From assembly GCF_001427905.1 (NCBI RefSeq), contig NZ_LMEF01000023.1, positions 1-35,708 on the forward strand: a DNA stretch of 35,708 bases. The letters run 5' to 3'. The notes beneath the pieces are model-generated. The model saw only the letters and a program-made list of their open reading frames with translations. It searched no databases and was not told where the DNA came from. Numbering within the stretch: position 1 is the stretch's first letter; every line of letters begins with the position of its first letter. Both the position numbers and the translations under genes were made by a program. This stretch comes from Flavobacterium sp. Root420. Lineage in GTDB: Bacteria > Bacteroidota > Bacteroidia > Flavobacteriales > Flavobacteriaceae. Below, one piece after another: positions 25,396 through 33,207 of this stretch.

Positions 25396-25412
25396 CTGGC
25401 ACAACTTTTGAA
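25396..25412 (+). promoter_or_regulatory. Candidate RpoN (sigma-54) promoter of the SIMPL gene
   Basis: CTGGCACAACTTTTGAA matches the -24/-12 consensus YTGGCACg-N4-TTGCw in its -24 half and in TTG of the -12 half, but has A where the -12 C is expected. Transcription would start near 25422, about 24 bases before the ATG at 25446. Confidence 0.4.
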
Positions 25413-25445
25413 ATGCTCTTGTCAATAATTTTAAATATAGCAAAA

Positions 25446-26135
25446 ATGAAAAAAGTAGTATTATTTTTAACAATCATGTTTATGACTATGTCTTACGGCC
25501 AGGAAACCAAACAAATTCCACAGATCAATGTAAACGGAGAAGGAAAAGTGAAAATAGCTCCTGATCAGGTTTCTATTTCAGCTACAGTTGAAACAAAAGG
25601 AAATAATGCTAAAGACGTCAAAAAGCAAAATGACGAAAAAATGGATGCGGTTTTGAAATTCATCAAAAAAATGAATATTCCAACTGCAGATTTCAGAACA
25701 AAACAAGTGGCACTTAATCCACAATATGATTACGAGAAAAAGAAAACAAGTTATAATGCAACGCAGACAGTTGAAATTTTAGTAAAAGATTTATCTAAAT
25801 ATGATGAATTGATGGAAGGTTTGGTTCAACAAGGAATTAACCGTTTAGATAACGTTTCTTTTGAATCGTCTAAACTAGCCCAATATCAATCAGAAGCGAG
25901 AAAATTAGCTATTAAAGACGCCAAAGCAAAAGCAGAAGATTATGTTTCTGTTTTAGGACAAAAAGTAGGCAAGGCTTATACCATTTCAGATAATTCGCAA
26001 ATTTATCATCCACAGCCAATGTATGCTGCTATGAGAATGAAAGAATCTGCAGATGCGGCACCTTCAAACGAAACTCTTGCCATTGGAGAAATCGAAATTA
26101 CATCAAATGTTAGTGTTAGTTTTATTCTGGACTAA
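25446..26135 (+). CDS. SIMPL (DUF541) domain periplasmic protein
   Basis: This 229-residue secreted protein has a signal peptide (MKKVVLFLTIMFMTMSYGQ). The rest is a SIMPL/DUF541 domain: INVNGEGKVKIAPDQVSISATVETKG, then the QVALNPQYDYEKKKTSYNATQTVEI region and a C-terminal EIEITSNVSVSFIL strand. SIMPL proteins form ring-like oligomers in the envelope in some bacteria and are associated with stress responses; their biochemical role is poorly known. The frame extends 27 codons upstream through the rhomboid 3' end, but the chosen ATG gives the signal peptide and follows the RpoN-like promoter. It is ended by a strong terminator. Confidence 0.9.
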   Translation: MKKVVLFLTIMFMTMSYGQETKQIPQINVNGEGKVKIAPDQVSISATVETKGNNAKDVKKQNDEKMDAVLKFIKKMNIPTADFRTKQVALNPQYDYEKKKTSYNATQTVEILVKDLSKYDELMEGLVQQGINRLDNVSFESSKLAQYQSEARKLAIKDAKAKAEDYVSVLGQKVGKAYTISDNSQIYHPQPMYAAMRMKESADAAPSNETLAIGEIEITSNVSVSFILD

Positions 26136-26157
26136 ACATACATAAATTCCAATATGT

Positions 26158-26203
26158 AAAATCCCAAATTCCATCTTAACAATTGGAATTTGGGATTTTT
26201 TTT
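26158..26203. terminator. Bidirectional terminator between the SIMPL and YceI genes
   Basis: The 16-bp perfect stem AAAATCCCAAATTCCA (26158-26173) pairs with TGGAATTTGGGATTTT (26184-26199), followed by further T. It suits the convergent gene pair. Confidence 0.88.
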
Positions 26204-26212
26204 ATTGGTGTT

Positions 26213-26758
26213 TTACAATTTTGCAAGCCCAAAGCTGAAATTCACTTTAATTTTTTCAGACACTTTTTTACTAACCAGTTTCGGAATTTCGATATCAAAG
26301 TCTTCTGGTTTAACATCAAAATTTCCGGTTATTGTAATTTTATCGCCCGATTTTAAAATCTTTGCGCTTGCAATTATTTTTTTAGTTTTTCCATGCAAAG
26401 TTAAATCTCCCGAAATCTTAAATGCTTTAGGGGTAGAGGAAAGCTTTGATGCGTCAAAATCTTCAACTTTTCCTTTAAAGGTTGCTTTAGGAAATTTATC
26501 TGATTCGATATAATTTTCATTAAAGTGTTCCTCCATTAATGCAATTTTAAATCGGAACCCTTTCATGAGAGTAAGCACGGCAATTTCTCCTGTAGATGAT
26601 TCCAAAATAGCAGAAGTATTTTTGTTTTCTGCCGTAATTTCCTCAAAAGACTCAACAGAAGCTTCAAATTTTAAATTTCCGGTTTTTGTTGCATACTTTT
26701 GAGCTGAAACATGTAAAATTCCAACAAACAAAAATAGCAGTACAATTATTTTTTTCAT
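26213..26758 (-). CDS. YceI family periplasmic protein
   Basis: This 181-residue protein has a signal peptide (MKKIIVLLFLFVGILHVSAQ) and a YceI domain. Diagnostic segments are GNLKFEASVESFEEITAENKN near the start, MEEHFNENYIESDKFPKATFKG, and KISGDLTLHGKTKKI, then DFDIEIPKLVSKKVSEKIKVNF. YceI proteins are lipocalin-like barrels that bind polyisoprenoid lipids or ubiquinone in structural studies. It is the last gene of the four-gene operon OB-fold, DUF5777, cytochrome c, YceI, with a 12-base gap to the cytochrome gene. The partnership with a cytochrome suggests a quinone- or lipid-related redox role, which is inference. Confidence 0.92.
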   Translation of the reverse strand: MKKIIVLLFLFVGILHVSAQKYATKTGNLKFEASVESFEEITAENKNTSAILESSTGEIAVLTLMKGFRFKIALMEEHFNENYIESDKFPKATFKGKVEDFDASKLSSTPKAFKISGDLTLHGKTKKIIASAKILKSGDKITITGNFDVKPEDFDIEIPKLVSKKVSEKIKVNFSFGLAKL

Positions 26759-26770
26759 TTTAGTATTGAT

Positions 26771-27121
26771 TTAATTTTCTAATAATCCATCTGTATTCCA
26801 TTGCAGAATTGTATTTATTTTGTCCTGTGGCATTCTTCCTGCTTTTGGCATTATACCAGGTGTTCCGTTTTGGCGCTGAATTCTATCTAATAAATTAGTA
26901 TTAGACATAGCATTTTTTACCTGATCGTAAGTTACTAACGGTATAAGTGATCCACCCGCAGAATGGCAGCCAATGCAATTTTGATCAATAATAGATTTAA
27001 CATTTGCTGCGTAAGTAACTTTGTCAACTATAACAGTTGGTTCTTGCAGACTTTCATAAGTATTCGATTCACAACTACATAATGACAGAATAAGGCCTGA
27101 TAGATAAATATATTTTTTCAT
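26771..27121 (-). CDS. Small c-type cytochrome lipoprotein
   Basis: This 116-residue protein has a lipoprotein signal (LSLCSC, lipidated Cys probably C17). A single haem-attachment motif C49-I-G-C52-H53 lies in QNCIGCHSAGG. A Met that could be the distal haem ligand lies in GIMPKAGRMP (M91 or M97). It therefore probably carries one haem c and is anchored in the envelope facing the periplasm. The C-terminal INTILQWNTDG segment is usual in such small Bacteroidota cytochrome domains. It lies 12 bases from both neighbours in the operon, between the DUF5777 barrel and YceI. The electron donor and acceptor are unknown. Confidence 0.9.
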   Translation of the reverse strand: MKKYIYLSGLILSLCSCESNTYESLQEPTVIVDKVTYAANVKSIIDQNCIGCHSAGGSLIPLVTYDQVKNAMSNTNLLDRIQRQNGTPGIMPKAGRMPQDKINTILQWNTDGLLEN

Positions 27122-27133
27122 ATTTTATACTTT

Positions 27134-27979
27134 TTAAAAAACTCTATATAAATTAAACCCAAAGAAAAAATCGCCTTTGCCCCAATCCCCGGCAGCACTT
27201 GTCAGGTAACCGCTTTCGGTCATTGACTGGGAATTTGTAAAAAGCAATTGAAATACATGACCACCGGTTTCTATGTCAAGTCCAACAGATAATGGGTTAT
27301 TATAAAAGTCTGGTTTACTAAAATTTTGACCATATTCTAAATTAAGAGAAAGTCTTTTGGTCAATTTTAATCGTCCGCCAGCGCCTAAAGTAAATTGGTT
27401 ATCGTTTTCTATATCTGGATTGTATAGATTTTTATGGATGAAGGAAGGGGCTAATTCTAAAGATAGTTTATCAGAGAATTTTCTTGAAATCAAAATTTGA
27501 TTGATATAAGTCAATCGATCGGAAAATTCAATTTTCGGATAATCGTCCTTCTTTAATCCACTATTAAAATCTATGGTACTATAGCCAACAATATCAACAG
27601 GAAATTTTTCGCTTTGTCTTATAAGCCTATATTTTGCTGATGCTTCATTTATTTTCAGCAAAGTATGGTGTGATGCACTTACCGAAAGCCAATCTGTTAC
27701 TCCATAAATTCCACCAATTTTTGTAGTAGCATCATCGAAACCAAAAAACTCAGAAATCCCACCCTTTACAGAACCAAATCGATGAGAAATCACCATGTAA
27801 AATTCTTTTTTGGCGGCTAATTTGGTAGATTGCAGGGTTATAATCTGCAAAGCTTTAAATGTAGCGGTTACGCTTTTATCAACCACTTGTGTTGAATCCA
27901 AAGTGGAGAGTAGATCGTCTTGAGCATTGCTATAAAGACAGATTAAAAAACTGGCTATTAAGAATATTTTTTTTTTCAT
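27134..27979 (-). CDS. DUF5777 family outer-membrane beta-barrel protein
   Basis: This 281-residue protein has a signal peptide (MKKKIFLIASFLICLYSNAQ). Beta-strand patterns run throughout, ending in FFFGFNLYRVF with a terminal Phe as in many outer-membrane barrels. The segments FKALQIITLQSTKLAAKKEF, ISHRFGSVKGGISEFFGFDDATTKIGGIYG and ASAKYRLIRQ match the DUF5777 family as I know it from Bacteroidota. No catalytic motif is present. It begins two bases after the OB-fold gene and is followed 12 bases later by the cytochrome gene. A porin or scaffold that lets the cytochrome exchange electrons or ligands across the outer membrane is possible but untested. The ATG at 27979 was chosen for its signal peptide. 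Confidence 0.85.
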   Translation of the reverse strand: MKKKIFLIASFLICLYSNAQDDLLSTLDSTQVVDKSVTATFKALQIITLQSTKLAAKKEFYMVISHRFGSVKGGISEFFGFDDATTKIGGIYGVTDWLSVSASHHTLLKINEASAKYRLIRQSEKFPVDIVGYSTIDFNSGLKKDDYPKIEFSDRLTYINQILISRKFSDKLSLELAPSFIHKNLYNPDIENDNQFTLGAGGRLKLTKRLSLNLEYGQNFSKPDFYNNPLSVGLDIETGGHVFQLLFTNSQSMTESGYLTSAAGDWGKGDFFFGFNLYRVF

Positions 27980-27981
27980 AT

Positions 27982-28377
27982 TTAATTTTGTTGAATACTG
28001 CATTGATCAAATTTTGCTAGTTCGAATAAATCATCATAACCAATGCATCTCCCTTTTATATTGATTTGTTTATTTAGCAAAGTCTTTTTTACTTTTCCAT
28101 TCATTTTGCAAAATACTTTTTTGTCTACGACCATGGAAGAATCGGTAACTTCTGAAACTATTCCTTCAATTTCGATTGTTTTATTTAAGTATTTAGAATC
28201 AGCTTGTGATGGATTTGAAGCATATTCTTTTTCTAAATTTTCAGCAGTAATTGTTAACATTGATTTTTCACTATCGATATCTCTGGCATCTTTGTATAAA
28301 ACATTTTGATAGATATAATAAGGGCCAAAACTTATCACTAATAAAAATATCAGAATCTTGATTCTTGTTTTATTCAT
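27982..28377 (-). CDS. Membrane-anchored OB-fold (tRNA_anti-like) protein
   Basis: This 131-residue protein has one N-terminal hydrophobic segment (about 7-26, ILIFLLVISFGPYYIYQNVLY) serving as an anchor or uncleaved signal. The rest resembles the OB-fold 'tRNA_anti-like' family: YLNKTIEIEGIVSEVTDSS, VFCKMNGKV, then LLNKQINIKGRCIGYDD and FDQCSI. The domain is expected in the periplasm, so despite the family name it is unlikely to bind tRNA. It is the first gene of the operon, two bases before the DUF5777 gene. Two cysteines (in FCKMN and RCIGY) plus a third (DQCSI) are present. Function unknown. Confidence 0.82.
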   Translation of the reverse strand: MNKTRIKILIFLLVISFGPYYIYQNVLYKDARDIDSEKSMLTITAENLEKEYASNPSQADSKYLNKTIEIEGIVSEVTDSSMVVDKKVFCKMNGKVKKTLLNKQINIKGRCIGYDDLFELAKFDQCSIQQN

Positions 28378-28431
28378 GTTGATTTTGTGATTTAATTTAG
28401 CTGTGGTGTATCGGGATTTTCAGTCTTTATT

Positions 28432-28471
28432 ATTTCAAACTAGCCCAATAGAAATTGGACTAATTTGAAAT
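28432..28471 (-). terminator. Long hairpin after the Y-x4-D repeat lipoprotein gene
   Basis: The 18-base arms 28432-28449 and 28454-28471 close a 4-base loop. Read as minus-strand RNA, all 18 positions pair, two as G-U, whereas plus-strand RNA would have two mismatches. That favours function in the minus-strand transcript, 24 bases past the stop at 28495. No U-run follows, so it may act as a 3'-end stabiliser rather than a classical terminator. Confidence 0.6.
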
Positions 28472-28494
28472 GCTCTAGTAGCAAATAATCCTAT

Positions 28495-29403
28495 TTATAT
28501 GGCTAGAGGTATGTCTTTTACTGGTACTGGCCAAACTCCAGGACTTGGGAAGCTAATTCCTTTATTAGCACCTCTTACGTTAGCATCTTGTCCAAAATAA
28601 TACAAAGGCCAGCCATTGTAAACCAATTGAGATTTACCAAATACTGTAATAACACTAAATTTAGATTTGTCAAGTGTAGAAGGAACAACAATTTTGTCTG
28701 TTTCATATATTGGCCAAACAGCATTGTTAGAAAAATCTGCTTTTGTGAAATTATTTTTCTTGAAATTGTCATTCTTGAAAGTATATAGTGTAATCCCTTT
28801 AGCATCTGTAAAGTAGGTAGTTAAACCATCTCCAACAGTATAATCTGATTTATAGTTTTTACCATCATGTCCTACAAGCTGGCTTCTTACGATCATAATC
28901 GAATAATCTGGTTTTGCAATAAACCAAACACCACCAACTCCGTCACCTGTTGTTTTGCCTGCTGCTTCTAGTGTATTAGTACCTCCATTGCCATAAGTAT
29001 CACTTCCGGAAACCGGTGCATAATAATACAAAGGCCATCCTTTATAGGTTACTTGTTTTTTACCAGACGCAGTGGTTATAGTAGAAAAGTCTGAGAATGT
29101 TAATCCTGTACCTAATTTATCAGCAGTTAAATTGTCTAAATAAAATGGAGGCCAAACTAGCTCACATCCGCCTGTACAAGTTACCTGGTCTTTAGAATCT
29201 GTTGAAAAAAAGTATAAAGATCTTCCACTTTTATCTGTAAGATAAGATCCTAATGTCGCACTTGTAGAAAGATTAACTTCTGTTTTTAATTCCGGAGTAG
29301 TAGGAGGAGCAGGAGTGTCATTGCTATTATCGCTACTGCAGCTTAGGAAAAATGTTGATACTATCAGGGCAACTAAACTGAATTTAATTTGTTGTAATTT
29401 CAT
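28495..29403 (-). CDS. Secreted Y-x4-D repeat lipoprotein (COG4315 type)
   Basis: This 302-residue lipoprotein has a signal ending FFLSC, with lipidated Cys22 followed by SSDN, a serine/aspartate stretch that may favour surface export in Bacteroidota. Two homologous units follow, about 42-165 and 170-298. Both have GxxLYxF, a VWPxY strand and GWPLYYxxxD, ending GVWFIAKP or GVWPVPVK. Unit 1 carries a cysteine pair (TCTGGC, C76 and C80) that unit 2 has lost. The family has no established function. It lies downstream of the TonB receptor gene on the same strand but has its own candidate ECF-sigma promoter at 29621-29649. A 210-base leader separates that site from the ATG. Confidence 0.88.
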   Translation of the reverse strand: MKLQQIKFSLVALIVSTFFLSCSSDNSNDTPAPPTTPELKTEVNLSTSATLGSYLTDKSGRSLYFFSTDSKDQVTCTGGCELVWPPFYLDNLTADKLGTGLTFSDFSTITTASGKKQVTYKGWPLYYYAPVSGSDTYGNGGTNTLEAAGKTTGDGVGGVWFIAKPDYSIMIVRSQLVGHDGKNYKSDYTVGDGLTTYFTDAKGITLYTFKNDNFKKNNFTKADFSNNAVWPIYETDKIVVPSTLDKSKFSVITVFGKSQLVYNGWPLYYFGQDANVRGANKGISFPSPGVWPVPVKDIPLAI

Positions 29404-29722
29404 TGTCTTTTTGATTAGATTAATTAGAGAAAAGGGAAAAAGTTACTTTACAGAAATAGTAAAGTATTTTATAATTTGATTATGTATCACGAAGTTATGC
29501 CGGTTTTTAATGAAGCATTTCGTTCAATAATCAGATCGTTTATCCTTACGAACTGTCATAAGAATATAGTATTAGGTTTTTAAGGGGAGTCATTTTTATT
29601 CTTTTACTAGGATTCAATAGTAAAACAGCTTTAATGCAGATTACCCTACCAAAAAAATGTTGTTTTATAAAAAAAAAATAAAAAGAGGACAAAAAAAAGT
29701 TACAAGCCTTGTAGAAATAGGC
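29404..29722. other. Gene-free leader region before the Y-x4-D lipoprotein gene
   Basis: The stretch contains the candidate ECF promoter (29621-29649), the receptor-gene terminator hairpin at its right end, and a short stem ACTTTAC/GTAAAGT at 29445-29465 in the predicted leader. A 15-codon minus-strand frame (MTPLKNLILYSYDSS) lies within the leader but nothing supports its use. No gene seen. Confidence 0.5.
29621..29649 (-). promoter_or_regulatory. Candidate ECF-sigma promoter, site A (Y-x4-D lipoprotein gene)
   Basis: On the minus strand GTAGGGTAA (29641-29649) and CTGTTTTA (29621-29628) are separated by exactly 12 bases. The same pair with the same spacing occurs at two other places around the sigma/fecR genes. 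Start of transcription would be near 29614. Confidence 0.65.
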
Positions 29723-29724
29723 TT
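29691..29724 (-). terminator. Weak terminator after the TonB receptor gene
   Basis: The stem AAGCCT/AGGCTT (29704-29709 with 29719-29724) overlaps the stop codon. On the minus strand eight T follow after a 5-base gap. The stem is short, so read-through into the lipoprotein gene is possible. Confidence 0.45.
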
Positions 29725-32257
29725 ATAAAGAAACTCTAAAGCTCATATTCGGAGTTCTTTGCAGTGCAAATGTTTCAACTTCTTCTATAGAATTTGTTAA
29801 GGAACTTATTCTGTAATATTCGCTGATTTCATTTTTCCTGTTTAGGATATTTAAGATAGATATGCCTAATTTGTATTGAATTCCATTTGCGGTTTCCCAC
29901 TTATAAGTAGAGGAAATATTTACCTGTGAAAAAATGTGCAAATTGGTATTGTTTGGTTTATTGTAGACTAACACAGGATCTGAAGGATCAATTTGAGAAC
30001 TGTTGAGTGAGGTTTTTGGCCTGCCTGAAGACCATTTTGTTCCCAAAGCAATTTTGAAATTGTTTTTCTCATAAATCCCTGCCCACGATACCGTATGCAT
30101 TACCTCAAAATTGTTGGGAAAACTTGGGTATTCATAAGTAGAAAAATGATAATTATTATGGTTATAAGTATAATTTAGCCAAGTTAGAAAGTGATTCATT
30201 TTTTTCTGAATCAAGATCTCTGTTCCCCAAACTTCATAATCACCAGTTGTTCGAATAAATTCTAGTTGGTTCTGAAAACCCTGGCTCGAGGTTGTAATTC
30301 CGGTTACTTTTTTATAAAAATTCTCTACATCTAAAAGCCAGTCATTCTTTTTGTAGTATAAATTTAAAGATAGCTGTTTGCTTTTTTGAATAGGAATTGT
30401 TGTATTGTTTGAGATAATCCAGCGTCTTTTTTCAATACCAAAATAATCTTTTTGCAAATCAATGATTTGTTGTGAATTTTGACTTTTTAGTTCGCCAAGC
30501 AGTTCTATATTTAAATTTTTATTGATGCCGTAGCTAAATTGCATTCGCGGTTCTACAATATACTTTTTAAATTTTTCAATATAATTAATTCGGGTTCCGG
30601 CTTTAAAATATATTCTGGAAAGTGTATCGTTATATTTTCCTTCCAAAATTAAGGCGTGAGTTCTCAGTACGTCTTTAACTTTACGATAGAAATCAGGATT
30701 AGTTACCTGCTCTAAACTAGTAACACCCATTTCATTATATTGATAGCCATTGTTAAAACTAAATTTTGAGGTAATTGTATGGTTGTTCTCTAAATTAATT
30801 CCATTGTTGTTAACCGTATTTTCCTGAATAACGATTTGATTTGCATTGGTCGTTTTTTGGTCTGCCAAAAGTTCATAGGAAGAGTTATAAACGTTAATTT
30901 TAGTCGTATTGAAGTTGTTCCAGTTCCTTTTCCATGATAAATTTCCACCATAATTTTGTTGGCGCAAAACATTGTTTTCAGACCTGTTCATGTCATATGC
31001 GGTAGCACTTTGAAAAACCTCCAGGTTATCTTTAATGGTAATTAAATCTAGAACTATTTGGTCTTTATCTCCAATTTTTTGAGCATATTTAAGTGTAGCA
31101 TCGTAGAAGCCAAATTTTTTGTCACTTCGATAGTTGACATTTTGTTTTTCTGAAAAATCAGTTATAGTTGTGTTCTGAAATACTTTATTAAAATATTCTT
31201 TATACGTAGGTGTTTCGGCAAAATCAGTAATCGATTTACGTGTTGAAATTTCAATATAGCTTTTTTTCGAAAGATTGTATTTCGCATAAATATCAGCATT
31301 AATCATATTTATTCCTGCACTGAAAGCATTTTTTTCAGCTGTTTCAGGAGTAGAAGAAATAGCCACTACACTCGATACACTTTCTCCAAAAAATGCAGAA
31401 CTTCCATTTTTATAAATAGAAATGGTATGTGCCAAATTAGGATTAAATACCGATATTAAACCAAAGAAATGTCCTGTTTGAAACATTCGTATTCCGTTCC
31501 ATAAAAACAAATTCTGATCGTGCGTACCACCACGTACATTAATGCTCGAGACACTTTCGTCAATACTGTTTACGCCCGGTATTTGCTGCATTGTTTGCAA
31601 AGCATCGGGTTCGATAAGTCCGGGAAGAATACCAAATTTCTTGGGTTTAATTTCAAATGATCCATCTTTGTTTTTTGAAATCCCTGAAGCTAGAATGGCA
31701 TTGGCTTTAATTTCCTGAAGTTCTGTGATTTCAGGTTCTAATACTATTTGGAGACAATTTTTGGAGTCAGGATTATCCGGTACAATTTTTTTGGTTATGA
31801 ATCCCACATGACTAATCAAAAATAGGGTTGCATCGTCTTGTTTGCACTCAAAATAACCATTTGAATCCGTTGTAATCTGAGTTTTGTTTGATAAACTAAT
31901 ATTTGCGTTTTCAATAGGTTTTTTATCTATACCAGAAAAAATGTACCCGCAAATCATTTTGGATTCAGTATCTTTTTTATAAATGTTAATGAATTTGTTT
32001 CCTATATTTTCAAAAGATAAATTGGTGTTTTTTGCCAAATATTGCAGTTTCTGATCTAAAGAAAGTGATCTTTTTGGAGGATTTAATTGTAGTCCCGTAA
32101 TATTATCTTCAGCATAATTAAAAGTAACCTGATGTCGTTGTTCAATATCAATTATGATTTTTTTAAAGGGCACAACTTTTCCTTTACCCTGAGAAAAAAG
32201 ATTCAGTACAAGGAAAAATGTAAAAAACAAAAAATGAAATTGTTTGGGGAGCAACAT
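29723..32257 (-). CDS. TonB-dependent outer-membrane receptor with N-terminal STN signalling domain
   Basis: This 844-residue precursor has a signal peptide (about 1-22). Next is an STN domain (about 30-95, IIIDIEQRHQVTFNYAEDNI onward) of the kind that signals to FecR. A carboxypeptidase-regulatory-like beta-sandwich follows (about 100-175, CGYIFSGIDKKPIENANISL). The plug has DALQTMQQIPGVNSI and SINVRGGTHDQNLFLWNGI, and the remainder is a 22-strand-type barrel. TonB, ExbB and ExbD drive such receptors to import large ligands. The ligand is unknown; no SusD partner or siderophore gene is adjacent. It begins at the base after the fecR stop, so the two are co-transcribed. Gene order sigma, fecR, receptor is the classical trans-envelope signalling set. 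Confidence 0.94.
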   Translation of the reverse strand: MLLPKQFHFLFFTFFLVLNLFSQGKGKVVPFKKIIIDIEQRHQVTFNYAEDNITGLQLNPPKRSLSLDQKLQYLAKNTNLSFENIGNKFINIYKKDTESKMICGYIFSGIDKKPIENANISLSNKTQITTDSNGYFECKQDDATLFLISHVGFITKKIVPDNPDSKNCLQIVLEPEITELQEIKANAILASGISKNKDGSFEIKPKKFGILPGLIEPDALQTMQQIPGVNSIDESVSSINVRGGTHDQNLFLWNGIRMFQTGHFFGLISVFNPNLAHTISIYKNGSSAFFGESVSSVVAISSTPETAEKNAFSAGINMINADIYAKYNLSKKSYIEISTRKSITDFAETPTYKEYFNKVFQNTTITDFSEKQNVNYRSDKKFGFYDATLKYAQKIGDKDQIVLDLITIKDNLEVFQSATAYDMNRSENNVLRQQNYGGNLSWKRNWNNFNTTKINVYNSSYELLADQKTTNANQIVIQENTVNNNGINLENNHTITSKFSFNNGYQYNEMGVTSLEQVTNPDFYRKVKDVLRTHALILEGKYNDTLSRIYFKAGTRINYIEKFKKYIVEPRMQFSYGINKNLNIELLGELKSQNSQQIIDLQKDYFGIEKRRWIISNNTTIPIQKSKQLSLNLYYKKNDWLLDVENFYKKVTGITTSSQGFQNQLEFIRTTGDYEVWGTEILIQKKMNHFLTWLNYTYNHNNYHFSTYEYPSFPNNFEVMHTVSWAGIYEKNNFKIALGTKWSSGRPKTSLNSSQIDPSDPVLVYNKPNNTNLHIFSQVNISSTYKWETANGIQYKLGISILNILNRKNEISEYYRISSLTNSIEEVETFALQRTPNMSFRVSL

Positions 32258-33157
32258 TTATTTTTCGTCAAAAATTATTTTATTTTCTGAGACTTTTCTA
32301 GCCTCTAAATGATACGTTGTGCTAATAATTTGCAAGGCTATATCCAGGTTTTTAGCGGGTAATTTTCCTGTAAATAAGGAAATTGTATCTTTTGTATTTA
32401 ACTCGATCTTAATATTGTATTGTCTTTCAACTTCGTCTAACAGGGTTCTGATATTTTCTTTATAAAAACATATTTGATTTTCTGTCCATTCCGGTTTCGA
32501 TGAATGTATTTTTATTTTAGTTTGTTTTCCGTTTTCAAAACTAACGCCTTGTCCGTGAGTTAACAGAATTTGAGTATTGGCATAATTTACCTTCACACGT
32601 CCTTCATAACACACTACATCAAACCTGTTTTTTCGGTTTTTAACGTTAAACTGAGTTCCTAAAACCGAAACTTTTCCAAGATTGGTCTGTACTTCAAATC
32701 GCCTGCCTTTTGCTACCCTGAAATAAGCTTCCCCTTTTAGTTCAAGACGCCTGTTGTTGTCCCAGTTCCATTTTTTATACTTTATTTGAGAACCTGAATT
32801 TAATACCACTTCAGAATTATCAGGTAAAGAAAAAGTTGTTTTCTCTCCAAAATTTGCTGTTTCGGTTTGCGGTACAAAAAATTTCAGCGCAAAGGTAATT
32901 CCAAGAGCAAGAACAAATATGGCGGCAGCTCTAAACATCCATTTTTTGTGTAATGGAATCACTTTTGGAGTTACTTTTTTCTGGCTCAGAATATTGGACA
33001 ACATAGCGTTTTCATCCAAATCACTTATTTCTAAATGATCGGTATAATTTTTTATTTTTTGATATTTTTCAAAATCGGGGCTTGCTTTAAATTCAGCCAA
33101 TTCATCTTCTGATAAATCATTATTGAGCCATTTTGCTAGTAAGCGATTTTTTTTCAT
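32258..33157 (-). CDS. FecR-family anti-sigma factor/regulator
   Basis: This 299-residue single-pass membrane protein has a cytoplasmic N-terminal sigma-binding part (1-70, LLAKWLNNDLSEDELAEF). A membrane helix follows (about 73-95, MFRAAAIFVLALGITFALKF). The periplasmic FecR domain has FSLPDNSEVVLNSGSQIKYK, LELKGEAYFRVAKG and GTQFNVKN. The C-terminal domain (about 230-297, IRTLLDEVERQYNIKIELN) is the STN-like DUF4974 module that meets the receptor. FecR holds or activates the sigma factor in response to the loaded receptor. A candidate ECF promoter (33176-33204) lies between the sigma stop and this start, so fecR and the receptor can be induced separately from the sigma gene. Identification is secure; ligand unknown. 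Confidence 0.94.
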   Translation of the reverse strand: MKKNRLLAKWLNNDLSEDELAEFKASPDFEKYQKIKNYTDHLEISDLDENAMLSNILSQKKVTPKVIPLHKKWMFRAAAIFVLALGITFALKFFVPQTETANFGEKTTFSLPDNSEVVLNSGSQIKYKKWNWDNNRRLELKGEAYFRVAKGRRFEVQTNLGKVSVLGTQFNVKNRKNRFDVVCYEGRVKVNYANTQILLTHGQGVSFENGKQTKIKIHSSKPEWTENQICFYKENIRTLLDEVERQYNIKIELNTKDTISLFTGKLPAKNLDIALQIISTTYHLEARKVSENKIIFDEK

Positions 33158-33175
33158 TGTACTGGTATTATATCA

Positions 33176-33204
33176 TTAAACAGTTGGAACTAAATTTACC
33201 CTAC
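33176..33204 (-). promoter_or_regulatory. Candidate ECF-sigma promoter, site B (fecR-receptor operon)
   Basis: On the minus strand GTAGGGTAA (33196-33204), 12 bases, then CTGTTTAA (33176-33183). Start of transcription would be near 33170, about 13 bases before the fecR ATG. The location in the 50-base sigma-fecR gap is ideal for a positive feedback promoter. Confidence 0.7.
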
Positions 33205-33207
33205 TTT

